NCBI GenBank assembly: GCA_937912175.1
Contig: CALDOU010000025.1
Span: forward strand, 1 to 45,491
Source: an uncultured Clostridia bacterium
GTDB lineage: Bacteria > Bacillota > Clostridia > Oscillospirales > Acutalibacteraceae
DNA: 45,491 bases
Direction: 5' to 3'
In this document: positions 33,628 to 42,502 of the stretch, piece by piece
Numbering within the stretch: the first letter of the stretch is position 1
Layout of the letters: every line of letters starts with the position of its first letter
The notes under the pieces: model-generated
Seen by the model: only the letters and a program-made list of their open reading frames with translations
Databases searched by the model: none
Told to the model about the DNA's origin: nothing
Made by a program: the position numbers and the translations under genes

Positions 33628-33999
33628 ATGAAATATTTAACAGCTTCATTAGAAGATTATTTGGAAATAATATATATTTTAAAACAAAATATAGGTTCAG
33701 TGGGAGTTACGGACATTGCCAAAGCATTTTCGATTTCTAAACCCAGCGTGAATAAAGCAATTAAAATTTTAAAAAGCGAAGAATATGTTGTTCAGGAAAA
33801 GTATGGTAAAATAAGCTTAACCGAAAGAGGGGAAAAAGTAGCTGAAGAAGTATATGGGAAACATAAAATTTTGAGCGAATTCTTAACTTCTGTTTTGGGG
33901 GTATGCGAACAAACCGCTGAAATAGACGCTTGTAAGATAGAACATATTTTAAGTAAAGAAACCGTTTTGAGTATCGAAAAATTTTTAAATAAAAAATAA
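33628..33999 (+). CDS. DtxR/MntR-family metal-dependent transcriptional regulator
   Basis: 123 residues. The N-terminal winged helix-turn-helix (LTASLEDYLEIIYILKQ, VTDIAKAFSISKPSVNKAIK, LTERGEKVAEEVYGKH) is followed by a dimerisation/metal region with HKILSEFLTSVLGV and Glu/Cys/His (AEIDACKIEHIL), as in MntR/IdeR. No C-terminal SH3 domain, so MntR-length. It starts 6 bp after the Cys-rich gene. Likely represses its own operon when Fe2+ or Mn2+ is plentiful; see the palindrome at 30895-30910. Confidence 0.92.
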   Translation: MKYLTASLEDYLEIIYILKQNIGSVGVTDIAKAFSISKPSVNKAIKILKSEEYVVQEKYGKISLTERGEKVAEEVYGKHKILSEFLTSVLGVCEQTAEIDACKIEHILSKETVLSIEKFLNKK

Positions 34000-34022
34000 A
34001 ATACATTTTTGGAGGATTATTT

Positions 34023-34787
34023 TTGCACAACAAAACAAAAAACAATCAAATAATAAATCAAGAAAATTATATATTCGGGCGTAATGCTGTCATGGAGGCA
34101 TTAAAATCGGAACGTACCATAGAGTGTGTGCTTGTTTCCGCAAGTGAATTTTTGGGTTCTTTAAAAGCAATCGTGGCGCTTGCCAAAGAAAAAAATTTGA
34201 TTATAAAAAAAGTAAAAAAACAAAAATTGGATGAACTTTGCGGCGGAGCGGCTCATCAAGGTGTTGCGGCAATGGTTTCGGCAAAAAAAACATGCAGCAT
34301 TGAAGATATTATTAATTATGCAAATAGTAAAAATGAGTCTCCGTTTGTGATAATAGCCGACGGGATTGAAGACCCTCATAATTTGGGTGCCATTATTCGT
34401 ACCGCAGAGTGTGCCGGAGCGCACGGAATTGTAATACCGTCCAGACGTTCGGTGGGACTTAATGCCACTGTGGATAAAGCTTCTGCCGGAGCGTTGGAGC
34501 ATACGCTTGTTGCTAAAGTCGGAAATTTGAATTCAGCTATTGAGGATTTAAAAAGTAGGGGACTGTGGATTTACGGAGCTGATATGGGAGAAACCTTATG
34601 GACCGATCAGGATTTAACAGGCCCTGTAGGGTTGGTTATAGGCTCGGAAGGTTTTGGAATTAGTAATCTTGTAAAAAACAAGTGTGATTTTATAATTTCT
34701 TTACCTATGAAAGGAAAAATTAATTCTTTAAACGCCTCTGTTGCCGCGGGAATTTTAATGTATGAGGTAAGGCGCCAAAGAGGATAG
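34023..34787 (+). CDS. rlmB: 23S rRNA 2'-O-methyltransferase, TrmH/RlmB family
   Basis: 254 residues. The N-terminal substrate-binding domain (IFGRNAVMEALKSERTIECV) is followed by a SPOUT knot domain: IADGIEDPHNLGAIIRTAEC (motif 1), LVIGSEGFGIS (motif 2) and ISLPMKGKINSLNASVAAGI (motif 3). Methylates a ribose in rRNA (G2251 in E. coli 23S) using SAM; the exact target cannot be proven from sequence. The start is TTG 34023 with GGAGG 7 bases upstream. It lies 23 bp after the DtxR gene and may be read through with it. Confidence 0.92.
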   Translation: MHNKTKNNQIINQENYIFGRNAVMEALKSERTIECVLVSASEFLGSLKAIVALAKEKNLIIKKVKKQKLDELCGGAAHQGVAAMVSAKKTCSIEDIINYANSKNESPFVIIADGIEDPHNLGAIIRTAECAGAHGIVIPSRRSVGLNATVDKASAGALEHTLVAKVGNLNSAIEDLKSRGLWIYGADMGETLWTDQDLTGPVGLVIGSEGFGISNLVKNKCDFIISLPMKGKINSLNASVAAGILMYEVRRQRG

Positions 34788-34801
34788 TTTAAAAGCTGAT
34801 T

Positions 34802-35254
34802 TTAAAAATTTATAATATTTATGAGCCAAAGTATTAGACCGTAAATCATTGATGCAATTGTTCCGAAAACAATAACGGGGCCTGCCATAATAAACATTTT
34901 GGCTCCTATTCCGAAGACATGTCCTTCACTTTTAAATTCGATGGCCGGAGCGGTTATGGAGTTTGAAAAGCCTGTTATTGGTACAATAGTACCTGCACCT
35001 GCATGCTTGGCTATTTTTCCATACCAGTCCAATGCGGTTAAAAGGGAGCTTAGCGCAATTAAAGTTATGGAAACCCATGTGCTTGCGGTTTTTTTATCTA
35101 AATTAAAAGACGCCATATATGTTTGGTTTAAAAATTGTCCCAAGGTACATATTGCTCCACCAAAAATAAATGCCATAAAAAGATCTTTCCAAATAGGACT
35201 TGCCGGAGAAGTATCGCCTGCCATTTGAGAGTATTCTTTTTTGCTTACGTTCAT
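34802..35254 (-). CDS. spoVAC: Stage V sporulation protein AC
   Basis: 150 residues from ATG 35254, with AAAGGA about 10 bases upstream; the 40-residue longer frame would run into the opposite gene. Four or so membrane helices. Family segments are very clear: GGAICTLGQFL, LDKKTASTWVSITLI, GAGTIVPITGFSNSITAPA, EFKSEGHVFGIGAKMFIMAG. SpoVAC is a spore inner-membrane channel moving dipicolinic acid. The usual partners spoVAD and spoVAE are not next to it; it stands alone and convergent with rlmB. Indicates a spore-forming ancestry. Confidence 0.92.
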   Translation of the reverse strand: MNVSKKEYSQMAGDTSPASPIWKDLFMAFIFGGAICTLGQFLNQTYMASFNLDKKTASTWVSITLIALSSLLTALDWYGKIAKHAGAGTIVPITGFSNSITAPAIEFKSEGHVFGIGAKMFIMAGPVIVFGTIASMIYGLILWLINIINF

Positions 35255-35349
35255 GATTACACATCCTTTGTTTTTATTTTTAGTATGCCATGTTGAACCT
35301 TTTATATTCGTTTTTTTGAATTTTATTTTAGTAATATTTGGAGGAGACC

Positions 35350-36684
35350 GTGAAAAAAGTTTTTTATGAATCACTTAAAAAGTATAAAGGACTGGGGCGT
35401 AGTTCGTTTCATACTCCGGGTCACAAAGGTAATTTGAGTATGCTTAATAAACTTTTATATTTGGATTTTACCGAACTTCCGTTAACAGATAGCCTTTATG
35501 AAGCGAGTGGAATAATAAAAAAATCCGAAACTAAACTGAAAACGCTTTTCGGTACTGAAAAGTCTTTGTTTTCTTCCGGGGGAAATACCTTATGTATACA
35601 AGCGATGTTAAGAATGGTTGCATCTGAAGGAGATAAAATTTTATGTGATAGAGTGGTTCATCGGTCCGCTGTTTCCGCAATGGCTCTTTTAGGTATTGAC
35701 CCGGTGTGGATAAACCGTGAATTTAATGAAGAAAGCGGACTTTTTGAAAAGCTGGATATTAATCAGATAAAAAAGTATTTGTCTCAAAAATCCGATTTTA
35801 AGGCAGTTTATATTACCAGCCCGAATTATTATGGAATTTTACAAGATATAAAAGAAATTTCAAATGAATGTAAAAAATATAACATTCCTGTTTTGATTGA
35901 TAATGCACATGGCTCGCACCTTATGTTTACAAAAGAAAATCTTCATCCGCTTACTCAGGGCGCAACACTTGTAGCTGATTCGGCACATAAAACTTTACCG
36001 GTATTAACGGGTGGAGCGTGGCTTCACATTAATGACGAAAAATATTCTCAAAAAGCAAAAGACGCTATGTCGCTTTTTGGTTCAACCAGTCCTTCTTATC
36101 CCGTAATGGCTTCTATGGATATTTGCAGAGATTGGCTTGAGCATAAGGGCAAAAAAGAATTTTTCCGTCTTGAAAAAAGGGTGGAAAAGATTAAGAAAAT
36201 TGCCTTAGAAAAAGGTTTTTATATTCCCGATAAAAATTTATCCGATCCTGTGCGTATTACTTTGGGTGTTTGGAAATTGGGCTTGAGCGGATATCAGTTT
36301 CGTGATTATTTATATAAGTTTAAAATCGAACCTGAATTTTGCGACGAAAATTATGTTGTTTTAATTCCTTCGCCATATAACACAAGGCAGGATTGGCAAA
36401 GATTAAAAAGAGCCATTTGTTCTTTGAAAGGATACGATAAATGCAAAAATTTCAAAAATTTCGGAAATTTAAAATTACCACAAAAAGTAAAAACACTCAG
36501 AAACGCCTTAATGCTTCCGCATAAGATGGTGGATTTGGAACAATCAAAAGGAAAAATTGCGGCACAAATTGTCTGTCCATGTCCTCCGGGAGTTCCTGTG
36601 GTTATGCCGGGAGAAAAAATAGAAAATTTAACGATAGAAGCTTTGAAAAATTATGGTATTTCTGAATTACTTGTGTTAAAATAA
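35350..36684 (+). CDS. Orn/Lys/Arg decarboxylase-family PLP enzyme (YaaO-like)
   Basis: 444 residues from GTG 35350, with GGAGGAG 4-5 bases upstream; a TTG at 35338 lies before the ribosome binding site. Fold-type I PLP enzyme: FHTPGHKG at the N-terminus, LFSSGGNTLCIQAML for cofactor phosphate, LIDNAHGSHL (Asp binding the pyridine N) and ADSAHKTLPVLTGGAWL with the PLP Lys. The C-terminal decarboxylase lobe is short (CPPGVPVVMPGE is the family end signature). Expected to decarboxylate a basic amino acid for polyamine synthesis; substrate uncertain. Position before darA-holB-ricT mirrors B. subtilis yaaO, but tmk is missing between. Confidence 0.92.
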   Translation: MKKVFYESLKKYKGLGRSSFHTPGHKGNLSMLNKLLYLDFTELPLTDSLYEASGIIKKSETKLKTLFGTEKSLFSSGGNTLCIQAMLRMVASEGDKILCDRVVHRSAVSAMALLGIDPVWINREFNEESGLFEKLDINQIKKYLSQKSDFKAVYITSPNYYGILQDIKEISNECKKYNIPVLIDNAHGSHLMFTKENLHPLTQGATLVADSAHKTLPVLTGGAWLHINDEKYSQKAKDAMSLFGSTSPSYPVMASMDICRDWLEHKGKKEFFRLEKRVEKIKKIALEKGFYIPDKNLSDPVRITLGVWKLGLSGYQFRDYLYKFKIEPEFCDENYVVLIPSPYNTRQDWQRLKRAICSLKGYDKCKNFKNFGNLKLPQKVKTLRNALMLPHKMVDLEQSKGKIAAQIVCPCPPGVPVVMPGEKIENLTIEALKNYGISELLVLK

Positions 36685-36717
36685 TTTCAAAATAAAACAT
36701 GTTATGGATGTGATTGT

Positions 36718-37041
36718 ATGAAACTTGTATTGGCAATTATGGGAAAAGAAGATTCCTCGATAGTTATGGATGCACTTACGGAAGAAGGATTTCAGGTTAC
36801 ACGGATGGCTTCTACCGGCGGTTTTTTAAAAGCGGGTAACACCACCCTTATAATAGGTGTGGAAGATAATAAAACCAATAAAGTTATTGATATTATTTCT
36901 AAATATAGCAGTACCAGAAAACAGCTTGTTGACAAAACACCTAACTTTTTTACGGAGTCGTTTAACATAAAACCCTTTGAAGTGACTACCGGTGGTGCAA
37001 TTATATTTGTTCTTGATGTGGACAGGTTTGAAAAAGTATAA
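36718..37041 (+). CDS. darA: Cyclic-di-AMP receptor protein DarA (PstA/YaaQ)
   Basis: 107 residues, a PII-like fold. KLVLAIMGKEDSSIVMDAL, then RMASTGGFLKAGNTTLIIGV, then the C-terminal VTTGGAIIFVLDVDRF strand, all typical of DarA. Binds c-di-AMP as a trimer; its downstream role is unknown in the family. GGATGTGA lies about 8 bases before the ATG. It sits between the decarboxylase and holB, the usual Bacillota order. Confidence 0.95.
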   Translation: MKLVLAIMGKEDSSIVMDALTEEGFQVTRMASTGGFLKAGNTTLIIGVEDNKTNKVIDIISKYSSTRKQLVDKTPNFFTESFNIKPFEVTTGGAIIFVLDVDRFEKV

Positions 37042-37082
37042 CGAGATAAAAACAGTAATTATAAGTAGGGTATGGTCGAAAA

Positions 37083-37883
37083 ATGCTGACAAATACATAT
37101 AAAAACAATAGTCAAGAGTTACTTTTTAATTATGCCAAACTCAAAAAATTACCGCACTCTGTAATATTGGAATCTGAGGATACGGAAAAATCTTTACAAG
37201 TAGCAAAAGATATAATAGGAGCTTCTTTATGTATAGGTAAAGATGTTCCTTGCGGTAAGTGCGGAAACTGTATAAAAGTAAAAAATAATTCGCATTCTGA
37301 TGTTAAAATTATTGAAGCGGAAGGTAAAAGTAATTCCGTAAAAATAGATAATATAAGATTTATTCGTGAAGATGCCTATATACTTTCAAATGAGGGAAAT
37401 TTTAAATTTTATGTTATTTCTGATGCGGATTATATGACAGTTCAAGCGCAAAATGCGTTAATAAAAATTTTGGAAGAACCTCCGCAAAATGTTGTTTTTA
37501 TTCTTATTTGTAAGTTTTCGGAAAATTTGCTCGGTACGGTTAGATCACGTTCTCAAATTTTTAAAATAGATAGTGCGGGTGAAAAAGAAAATCCGGAACT
37601 TAATTCTTTGGCTGAAAAAATTGTTGACGCTGCTTTGAATGGGGAAAAATCAAAAATTATAGAATATTTTTCCACTGTTTCAAATGATAGAAGAATTTTA
37701 AAAAAATTAACCGAAAATATAATTGAATGTTTTTTGAAAAATTATGTTGATTTGAATTCCGAAAAAAAATGTGTTGGTGATAAATTTATTCAAACGCTTG
37801 AAAATCTGAAATATTTGCTGGGTTTGATTGATAAAAATATTAATTTTAAATTGTTGGTTTGTTGTTTGTGTTCGTGTTTTTAA
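37083..37883 (+). CDS. holB: DNA polymerase III delta' subunit
   Basis: 266 residues, on the short side. AAA+ clamp-loader subunit: the P-loop is degenerate (HSVILESEDTEKSLQVAK, no GKT), as expected for delta'. A zinc module CGKCGNCIKVKNNSHSD is present, then KIDNIRFIRED, YVISDADYMTVQAQNALIKI, LEEPPQNVVFIL and the arginine finger SRSQ. The C-terminal collar is short and diverged. It starts 41 bp after darA and precedes ricT. Confidence 0.92.
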   Translation: MLTNTYKNNSQELLFNYAKLKKLPHSVILESEDTEKSLQVAKDIIGASLCIGKDVPCGKCGNCIKVKNNSHSDVKIIEAEGKSNSVKIDNIRFIREDAYILSNEGNFKFYVISDADYMTVQAQNALIKILEEPPQNVVFILICKFSENLLGTVRSRSQIFKIDSAGEKENPELNSLAEKIVDAALNGEKSKIIEYFSTVSNDRRILKKLTENIIECFLKNYVDLNSEKKCVGDKFIQTLENLKYLLGLIDKNINFKLLVCCLCSCF

Positions 37884-37922
37884 ATGTAGATAGGAGTTAT
37901 TTATAAATTTAAGGAGCTTTTT

Positions 37923-38735
37923 ATGAAACAAATTTTAGGTATAAGATTTCGAGACGTGGGTAAAGTAAGCTATTTAACATATTTCGGCAAAGAAAATATT
38001 ATTGTTGGAGATGTTGTTATTGCGGAAACTAAGCGCGGAATGGAACCCGGCAAAGTTTTAGTTAAATTTAATGCCGATTCTTTTGAAAAAGAAATACAAT
38101 CTCATGAAAAAATTATTCGAAAAGCAACCGATGAGGATTTAGAGTTTCTTGAAAAAAAGAAGGAAGAAGAAAAAGAAGCAATTAAAATCTGTAATAAAAA
38201 AATAAAAGAACATAAATTAAAAATGAAGCTTATTGATGCCGAATATATGTTTAACAAAAGTAAAATTATATTCTATTTTGTTTCTGAAAGCAGAATTGAT
38301 TTCAGAAATCTTGTTAAAGATCTGGCTCGTGCATTTAAAGTAAGAATAGAGCTTCGCCAGATGGGAATAAGGGATGAAGCAAAAATGCTCGGTGGTTTGG
38401 GCCCATGTGGGGCGCCGCTTTGTTGTGCTACTTTTTTGAATGATTTTCAGCCGGTGTCTATTAAAATGGCAAAAGACCAAGGTGTTTCTTTAAATCCCAA
38501 TAAACTTTCGGGCGCTTGCGGAAGACTTATGTGTTGCTTGAAATATGAACAGGATGCCTATCGAGATATTATTTCAAAAATGCCCGCTTTGGGTCAAAAG
38601 GTTTCAACCCCCGAAGGAAACGGTTCGGTTGTGGGACACCTTATTATAAAATCTCAAGTTAAAGTTGCTTTGGAAGAAAGCTTGGAAAATGCACCCCCTA
38701 AGATTTTTAAATTAGAAGAAATTGAAGCGTTATAA
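37923..38735 (+). CDS. ricT: PSP1-domain protein RicT (YaaT), RNase Y specificity factor
   Basis: 270 residues. The N-terminal half has IRFRDVGKVSYLTYF and VIAETKRGMEPGKV. The PSP1 domain (about 75-160) ends in IELRQMGIRDEAKMLGGLGP. Cys pairs GPCGAPLCC and GACGRLMCC match the iron-sulphur ligands of the RicT subunit. In Bacillus, RicT-RicA-RicF guide RNase Y processing of mRNAs. AAGGAG is about 8 bases before the ATG. Last gene of the decarboxylase-darA-holB-ricT group, closed by a terminator. Confidence 0.95.
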   Translation: MKQILGIRFRDVGKVSYLTYFGKENIIVGDVVIAETKRGMEPGKVLVKFNADSFEKEIQSHEKIIRKATDEDLEFLEKKKEEEKEAIKICNKKIKEHKLKMKLIDAEYMFNKSKIIFYFVSESRIDFRNLVKDLARAFKVRIELRQMGIRDEAKMLGGLGPCGAPLCCATFLNDFQPVSIKMAKDQGVSLNPNKLSGACGRLMCCLKYEQDAYRDIISKMPALGQKVSTPEGNGSVVGHLIIKSQVKVALEESLENAPPKIFKLEEIEAL

Positions 38736-38744
38736 ACAAAAGCT

Positions 38745-38778
38745 GCTTTGCAAATTCAAATAATTTGCAAAGCTTTTT
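38745..38778 (+). terminator. Terminator after ricT
   Basis: GCTTTGCAAATT (38745-38756) pairs perfectly with AATTTGCAAAGC (38762-38773), 5-base loop, then TTTTT. Confidence 0.93.
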
Positions 38779-38804
38779 ATCTATTGTGATAATTTTTATT
38801 TACA

Positions 38805-38833
38805 TTGATTTTTATTAAAAAACAGTGTAAAAT
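38805..38833 (+). promoter_or_regulatory. Promoter of pcrA
   Basis: TTGATT (38805-38810), 17 bases, TAAAAT (38828-38833). A small perfect hairpin TATAAGCT-TTT-AGCTTATA (38876-38894) lies between it and the start codon. Confidence 0.6.
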
Positions 38834-38936
38834 AATAATATAAAGTAAAAATCAAAAAGAGCGTTAAAAAACATTTATAAGCTTTTAGCTTATAGGTTTT
38901 GTGTTTTTATGTGTTCTGGAACATGGCGGTGCTATA

Positions 38937-41330
38937 TTGAAAAAAAGTATTGAAAAAAAGTATATGGAGTTAAAAAAACAATTATTGGAACGCAGTTTTT
39001 CCAATATGAATTCCGACCAGCAGCAAGCGGTCTTTAATGTTACCGGACCTGTTATAGTTTTGGCAGGTGCAGGGAGCGGAAAAACTACATCTATAATTAA
39101 TCGTATTGTTAATATGATTAATTTCGGTGATGCTTACATGACTTGTGAAATTCCGTCCGGAGTTACCGAAGAAACCGTTGCGGAAATGGAAAAAATTTAT
39201 AATGACGGCGGAGATGCAAATGATATCAAAAGCGCCATTGAATATAATGCGGTAAAGCCTTGGAATATTTTATCCATTACATTTACCAACAAAGCCGCAA
39301 ATGAATTAAAAAATCGCTTGGAAGCAAGTTTAGGGGATGTCGGTAAAGATGTTTGGGCGTCTACTTTCCATTCTCTTTGCTCTCGTATTTTAAGAATGCA
39401 TGCGGATCGCTTGGGATATTCCAATCACTTTGCTATTTATGATGATGATGATACTAAGCGTTTAGTAAAAGAATGCGAAAAAAATCTTAAACTCGATGAT
39501 AAATTTTTAAGTTATAAAACTATTAAATATGAAATTTCTCGAGCTAAAGATCAACTTATAAATTATAAAGAATATAAAACCGGTGTAGGTAATGATTTTC
39601 GTCTTTCGGGAGTTGCGGAAATCTATGAACTTTATCAAAGAAAGCTTAAAGAATCGGACGCAATGGATTTTGATGATTTAATAGTAAATACAATAAAACT
39701 TTTTCAAGAATGCCCGGATGTCCTTGAAAAATTTCAGGATAAGTTTAAGTATATTTTGGTTGATGAATATCAGGACACTAACTACGCTCAATATATGCTT
39801 ATAAAATTATTATCAGGAAAGACCGCAAATTTATGTGTTGTGGGTGATGATGACCAAAGTATATATAAGTTCCGCGGGGCTACAATTGAAAATATAATTG
39901 ATTTTGAAAAACATTTTCCCGGTTCGAAAATAATAAGGTTGGAACAAAATTATCGTTCTACTAAAAATATACTCAATGCGGCCAATGCTGTTATTGGAAA
40001 TAATGAAAATCGTAAAGGCAAAACTCTTTGGACGGAAAATGAAGAGGGCGAAAAGTTACACGTTCATACGGCTTATAATGAACACGACGAAGCGGACTAT
40101 ATTGCGGAAGTTATTCAAGATGCCGTGGCAAGAGGAAAAGAGTATTCTGATTTTGCAATTCTTTACCGTATGAATTCACAATCGAATGTGATAGAAAAAG
40201 TGTTTGTGAAAGCCGGCATTCCGTATAGAATTTTGGGCGGGGTAAGGTTTTATGAACGCAAAGAAGTTCGTGATATGATTGCATATTTGAGCGTTGTTAA
40301 TAATCCTCGTGATGAAATGCGGCTAAAAAGGATTATCAATCAACCGCGTAGATCTATCGGCGAAAGAACAATTGCTCAAGCTTCTGAGATTTCTTCTGAG
40401 GAAAATAAGGATCTTTTGGAGGTTATTCGTGATTGTGAAAAGTATGAAGGCCTTCAAAGAGTTTCCTTAAAATTAAAATCTTTTGCGGACCTTATTGACG
40501 GTCTTATAGAAGTTTATCATAAAGACCACGTTTCATTGCATGAACTATATGATATAATCTTAGAAAGAACCGGCTATATTGATTATTTGAAAACCGATAA
40601 AGATAGCTCGGAATCCAAAATTGAAAACGTGAAAGAACTTTTAAGCAATATAAAAAAATATGAAGAAGAAGCCGGCGAAAATGCAAATTTATCGGAGTTT
40701 TTGGAAGAAGTTTCACTTTTGTCCGATATAGATAATTATGATGAAAATTCCGACGCTGTAGTTATGATGACGCTTCATTCCGCTAAAGGATTGGAATTCC
40801 CAACGGTGTTTATTCCCGGTTTTGAGGAAGGAATTTTCCCCGGAATGCAATCCATTGGTAGTACAGAAGATATTGAAGAGGAACGTCGCCTTGCTTATGT
40901 GGGAATTACTCGTTCCAAAAGAAAGCTATACATGCTCAATTCCGACAGCCGTATGATATTTGGAAGTACAACCCACAATAAGGCTTCAAGATTTTTAAAT
41001 GAAATTCCGGACGAGCTTTTGGAAAAAACTAAGTCTCGTGACTGGAAAGCATTGGGTAAAGGTGAAGAAATACCTCGTTCAGCTCAGGAATTAAGGGCAA
41101 AGTCGCTACTTGCGGCACATCATTTCGGAGGAATTGCCGGAGGAAATGCTGCAGCTAACACACCTGTTTCTTATGCTGTGGGTGAAACCGTGAAACACGG
41201 TTCATTTGGTATGGGAAATATAATATCTTGTACGCCTATGGGTGGCGATAATCTTTTAGAAGTTGCTTTTGAAAAATGCGGAAATAAAAAATTAATGGCA
41301 AATTTTGCTCATCTTGAAAAAATAAATTAA
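38937..41330 (+). CDS. pcrA: ATP-dependent DNA helicase PcrA/UvrD
   Basis: SF1A helicase for repair and rolling-circle replication, about 797 residues from TTG 38937 (GGCGG 7 bases upstream). GTG 38901 or ATG 38964 are alternatives. Motifs in order: Q motif LLERSFSNMNSDQQQAV, Walker A LAGAGSGKTTSI, Ia LSITFTNKAANELKNRL, II LVDEYQDTNYAQY, III VVGDDDQSIYKFRG, IV LEQNYRSTKNIL, V MTLHSAKGLEFPTVFI and VI EEERRLAYVGITRSK. An insert of about 45 residues (MTCEIPSGVTEETVAEME and onward) lies between motifs I and Ia, lengthening it beyond the usual 720-750. The C-terminal Tudor-like segment (GETVKHGSFGMGNIISC) that contacts RNA polymerase is present. Confidence 0.96.
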   Translation: MKKSIEKKYMELKKQLLERSFSNMNSDQQQAVFNVTGPVIVLAGAGSGKTTSIINRIVNMINFGDAYMTCEIPSGVTEETVAEMEKIYNDGGDANDIKSAIEYNAVKPWNILSITFTNKAANELKNRLEASLGDVGKDVWASTFHSLCSRILRMHADRLGYSNHFAIYDDDDTKRLVKECEKNLKLDDKFLSYKTIKYEISRAKDQLINYKEYKTGVGNDFRLSGVAEIYELYQRKLKESDAMDFDDLIVNTIKLFQECPDVLEKFQDKFKYILVDEYQDTNYAQYMLIKLLSGKTANLCVVGDDDQSIYKFRGATIENIIDFEKHFPGSKIIRLEQNYRSTKNILNAANAVIGNNENRKGKTLWTENEEGEKLHVHTAYNEHDEADYIAEVIQDAVARGKEYSDFAILYRMNSQSNVIEKVFVKAGIPYRILGGVRFYERKEVRDMIAYLSVVNNPRDEMRLKRIINQPRRSIGERTIAQASEISSEENKDLLEVIRDCEKYEGLQRVSLKLKSFADLIDGLIEVYHKDHVSLHELYDIILERTGYIDYLKTDKDSSESKIENVKELLSNIKKYEEEAGENANLSEFLEEVSLLSDIDNYDENSDAVVMMTLHSAKGLEFPTVFIPGFEEGIFPGMQSIGSTEDIEEERRLAYVGITRSKRKLYMLNSDSRMIFGSTTHNKASRFLNEIPDELLEKTKSRDWKALGKGEEIPRSAQELRAKSLLAAHHFGGIAGGNAAANTPVSYAVGETVKHGSFGMGNIISCTPMGGDNLLEVAFEKCGNKKLMANFAHLEKIN

Positions 41331-41368
41331 TCCTAAAGTAACATAAACAGAACTCTTTCCATAATATG

Positions 41369-41408
41369 ATATTGAAATTAAAAAAGATAAATTTAAAAAT
41401 TTCAATAT
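41369..41408 (+). promoter_or_regulatory. Inverted repeat in the leader of the Cys-rich gene
   Basis: ATATTGAAATT (41369-41379) pairs with AATTTCAATAT (41398-41408), an 18-base AT-rich loop. A second imperfect stem follows (AACAC-A-G near 41421 with C-C-GTGTT near 41456-41463). No T-run follows, so I do not call a terminator for pcrA. Function unknown. Confidence 0.4.
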
Positions 41409-41497
41409 TATAAGGAATTTAACACAGAATATATTTTGAAATTAAAAATATTAGCTCCGTGTTGAACGTCCGCTTATTATGGAGGGAGTTTTTTTAT

Positions 41498-42325
41498 ATG
41501 ACAGAGAATTTTTCTACGTTCTCATGCCAAGATAATCAATTTAAAGAATCTGTTTGTATAGATACTTATAGAGTTTATGATTCTTGTGCCGATAAAGATT
41601 GCCTTGAAAATTTAAGAGTTAATTTTAGTGAGTCCGGTCAACATATTATTGATCAGGCAACAACAGTCAGAGTTAAAAATGTTGGTATAATTAATACTTA
41701 TATTAATTTAGAGCCTATACCGTTCAGAAAAGGATATTATGCTGTTGATATGACTTTTTTCTTTGAAGTTATATTAGAAGCTTTTATTTCTCCCACAGTT
41801 ATGCCCGCAATGGTTTCAGGTTTAAGCGTGTTTAATAAAAAAGTTGTTTTATATGGCAGCGAAGGTAATGTAAGAATATTTAGTTCGGAAAACACTTGCG
41901 AAGAACCGGATTTTCAAAGTTGTTCTTCAAGAAATCTTCCCAAAGCTACAGTTCAAGTAGCCGACCCCGTAGCTTTGGCGGCAAAACTTTGCAATCCTTC
42001 TGAATGTTCATGTCAGCCTCAATGTAGGGTTCCGGAAATTATTTGCAGGAGGTTTGGAGGAGAATTTGTTCGTAGCAATAATATAAATAAAACCGTTGCC
42101 GTAACATTAGGACTTTTTACAATTGTTCAAATGGAAAGAAGTGTACAAATGCGCATTCCCGCGTATGATTTTTGTGTACCTAACAAAGAATGCGTGACTT
42201 CAACTGATAATCCGTGTGATTTGTTTAGCAGAATAGAGTTTCCCACAGATGAATTTTTTCCGCCACGTACTTTAGAAGAATCTGCTTGTGGAACTTGCGG
42301 CGGTTGTAAAAATAATGTTGAGTAA
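41498..42325 (+). CDS. Cys-rich protein of unknown function
   Basis: 275 residues from ATG 41498, with GGAGGGAG about 9 bases upstream; the 13-residue longer frame lacks a site. No signal peptide or membrane helix. The middle (about 35-110) looks beta-rich (TTVRVKNVGIINTYINLEPI, RKGYYAVDMTFFFEV). There are about 20 Cys, many in close pairs: CADKDC, CNPSECSCQPQC, and a C-terminal CGTCGGCKN that could hold metal or form cross-links. I recall similar conserved proteins in Clostridia only vaguely and give no function; a spore-coat-like or metal-binding role is speculation. It has its own structured leader and a terminator, so is monocistronic. Confidence 0.7.
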   Translation: MTENFSTFSCQDNQFKESVCIDTYRVYDSCADKDCLENLRVNFSESGQHIIDQATTVRVKNVGIINTYINLEPIPFRKGYYAVDMTFFFEVILEAFISPTVMPAMVSGLSVFNKKVVLYGSEGNVRIFSSENTCEEPDFQSCSSRNLPKATVQVADPVALAAKLCNPSECSCQPQCRVPEIICRRFGGEFVRSNNINKTVAVTLGLFTIVQMERSVQMRIPAYDFCVPNKECVTSTDNPCDLFSRIEFPTDEFFPPRTLEESACGTCGGCKNNVE

Positions 42326-42356
42326 TTAGCGTTGAATAAGAATAATTAGTAGAAAT

Positions 42357-42388
42357 AAAACATCCTTTTGCTTAAAAAGGGTGTTTTT
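42357..42388 (+). terminator. Terminator after the Cys-rich gene
   Basis: AAAACATCCTTTT (42357-42369) pairs with AAAAGGGTGTTTT (42375-42387), one G-T wobble, 5-base loop, T-run at the end. Confidence 0.85.
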
Positions 42389-42502
42389 GTATTACTAAAA
42401 TTACGCAGTAGATTTGTAGGCATGAGACAAGGTTCTTTGTTTGCATGTCAAAAAGCGAGTTTTACATATGGTCGATTATAAAATTGAGTTTATGTGGGGT
42501 TC

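Noticed and set aside
42422..42481. 19-codon open frame upstream of alaS
   Set aside because: No convincing ribosome binding site or similarity; chance length in an intergenic region.
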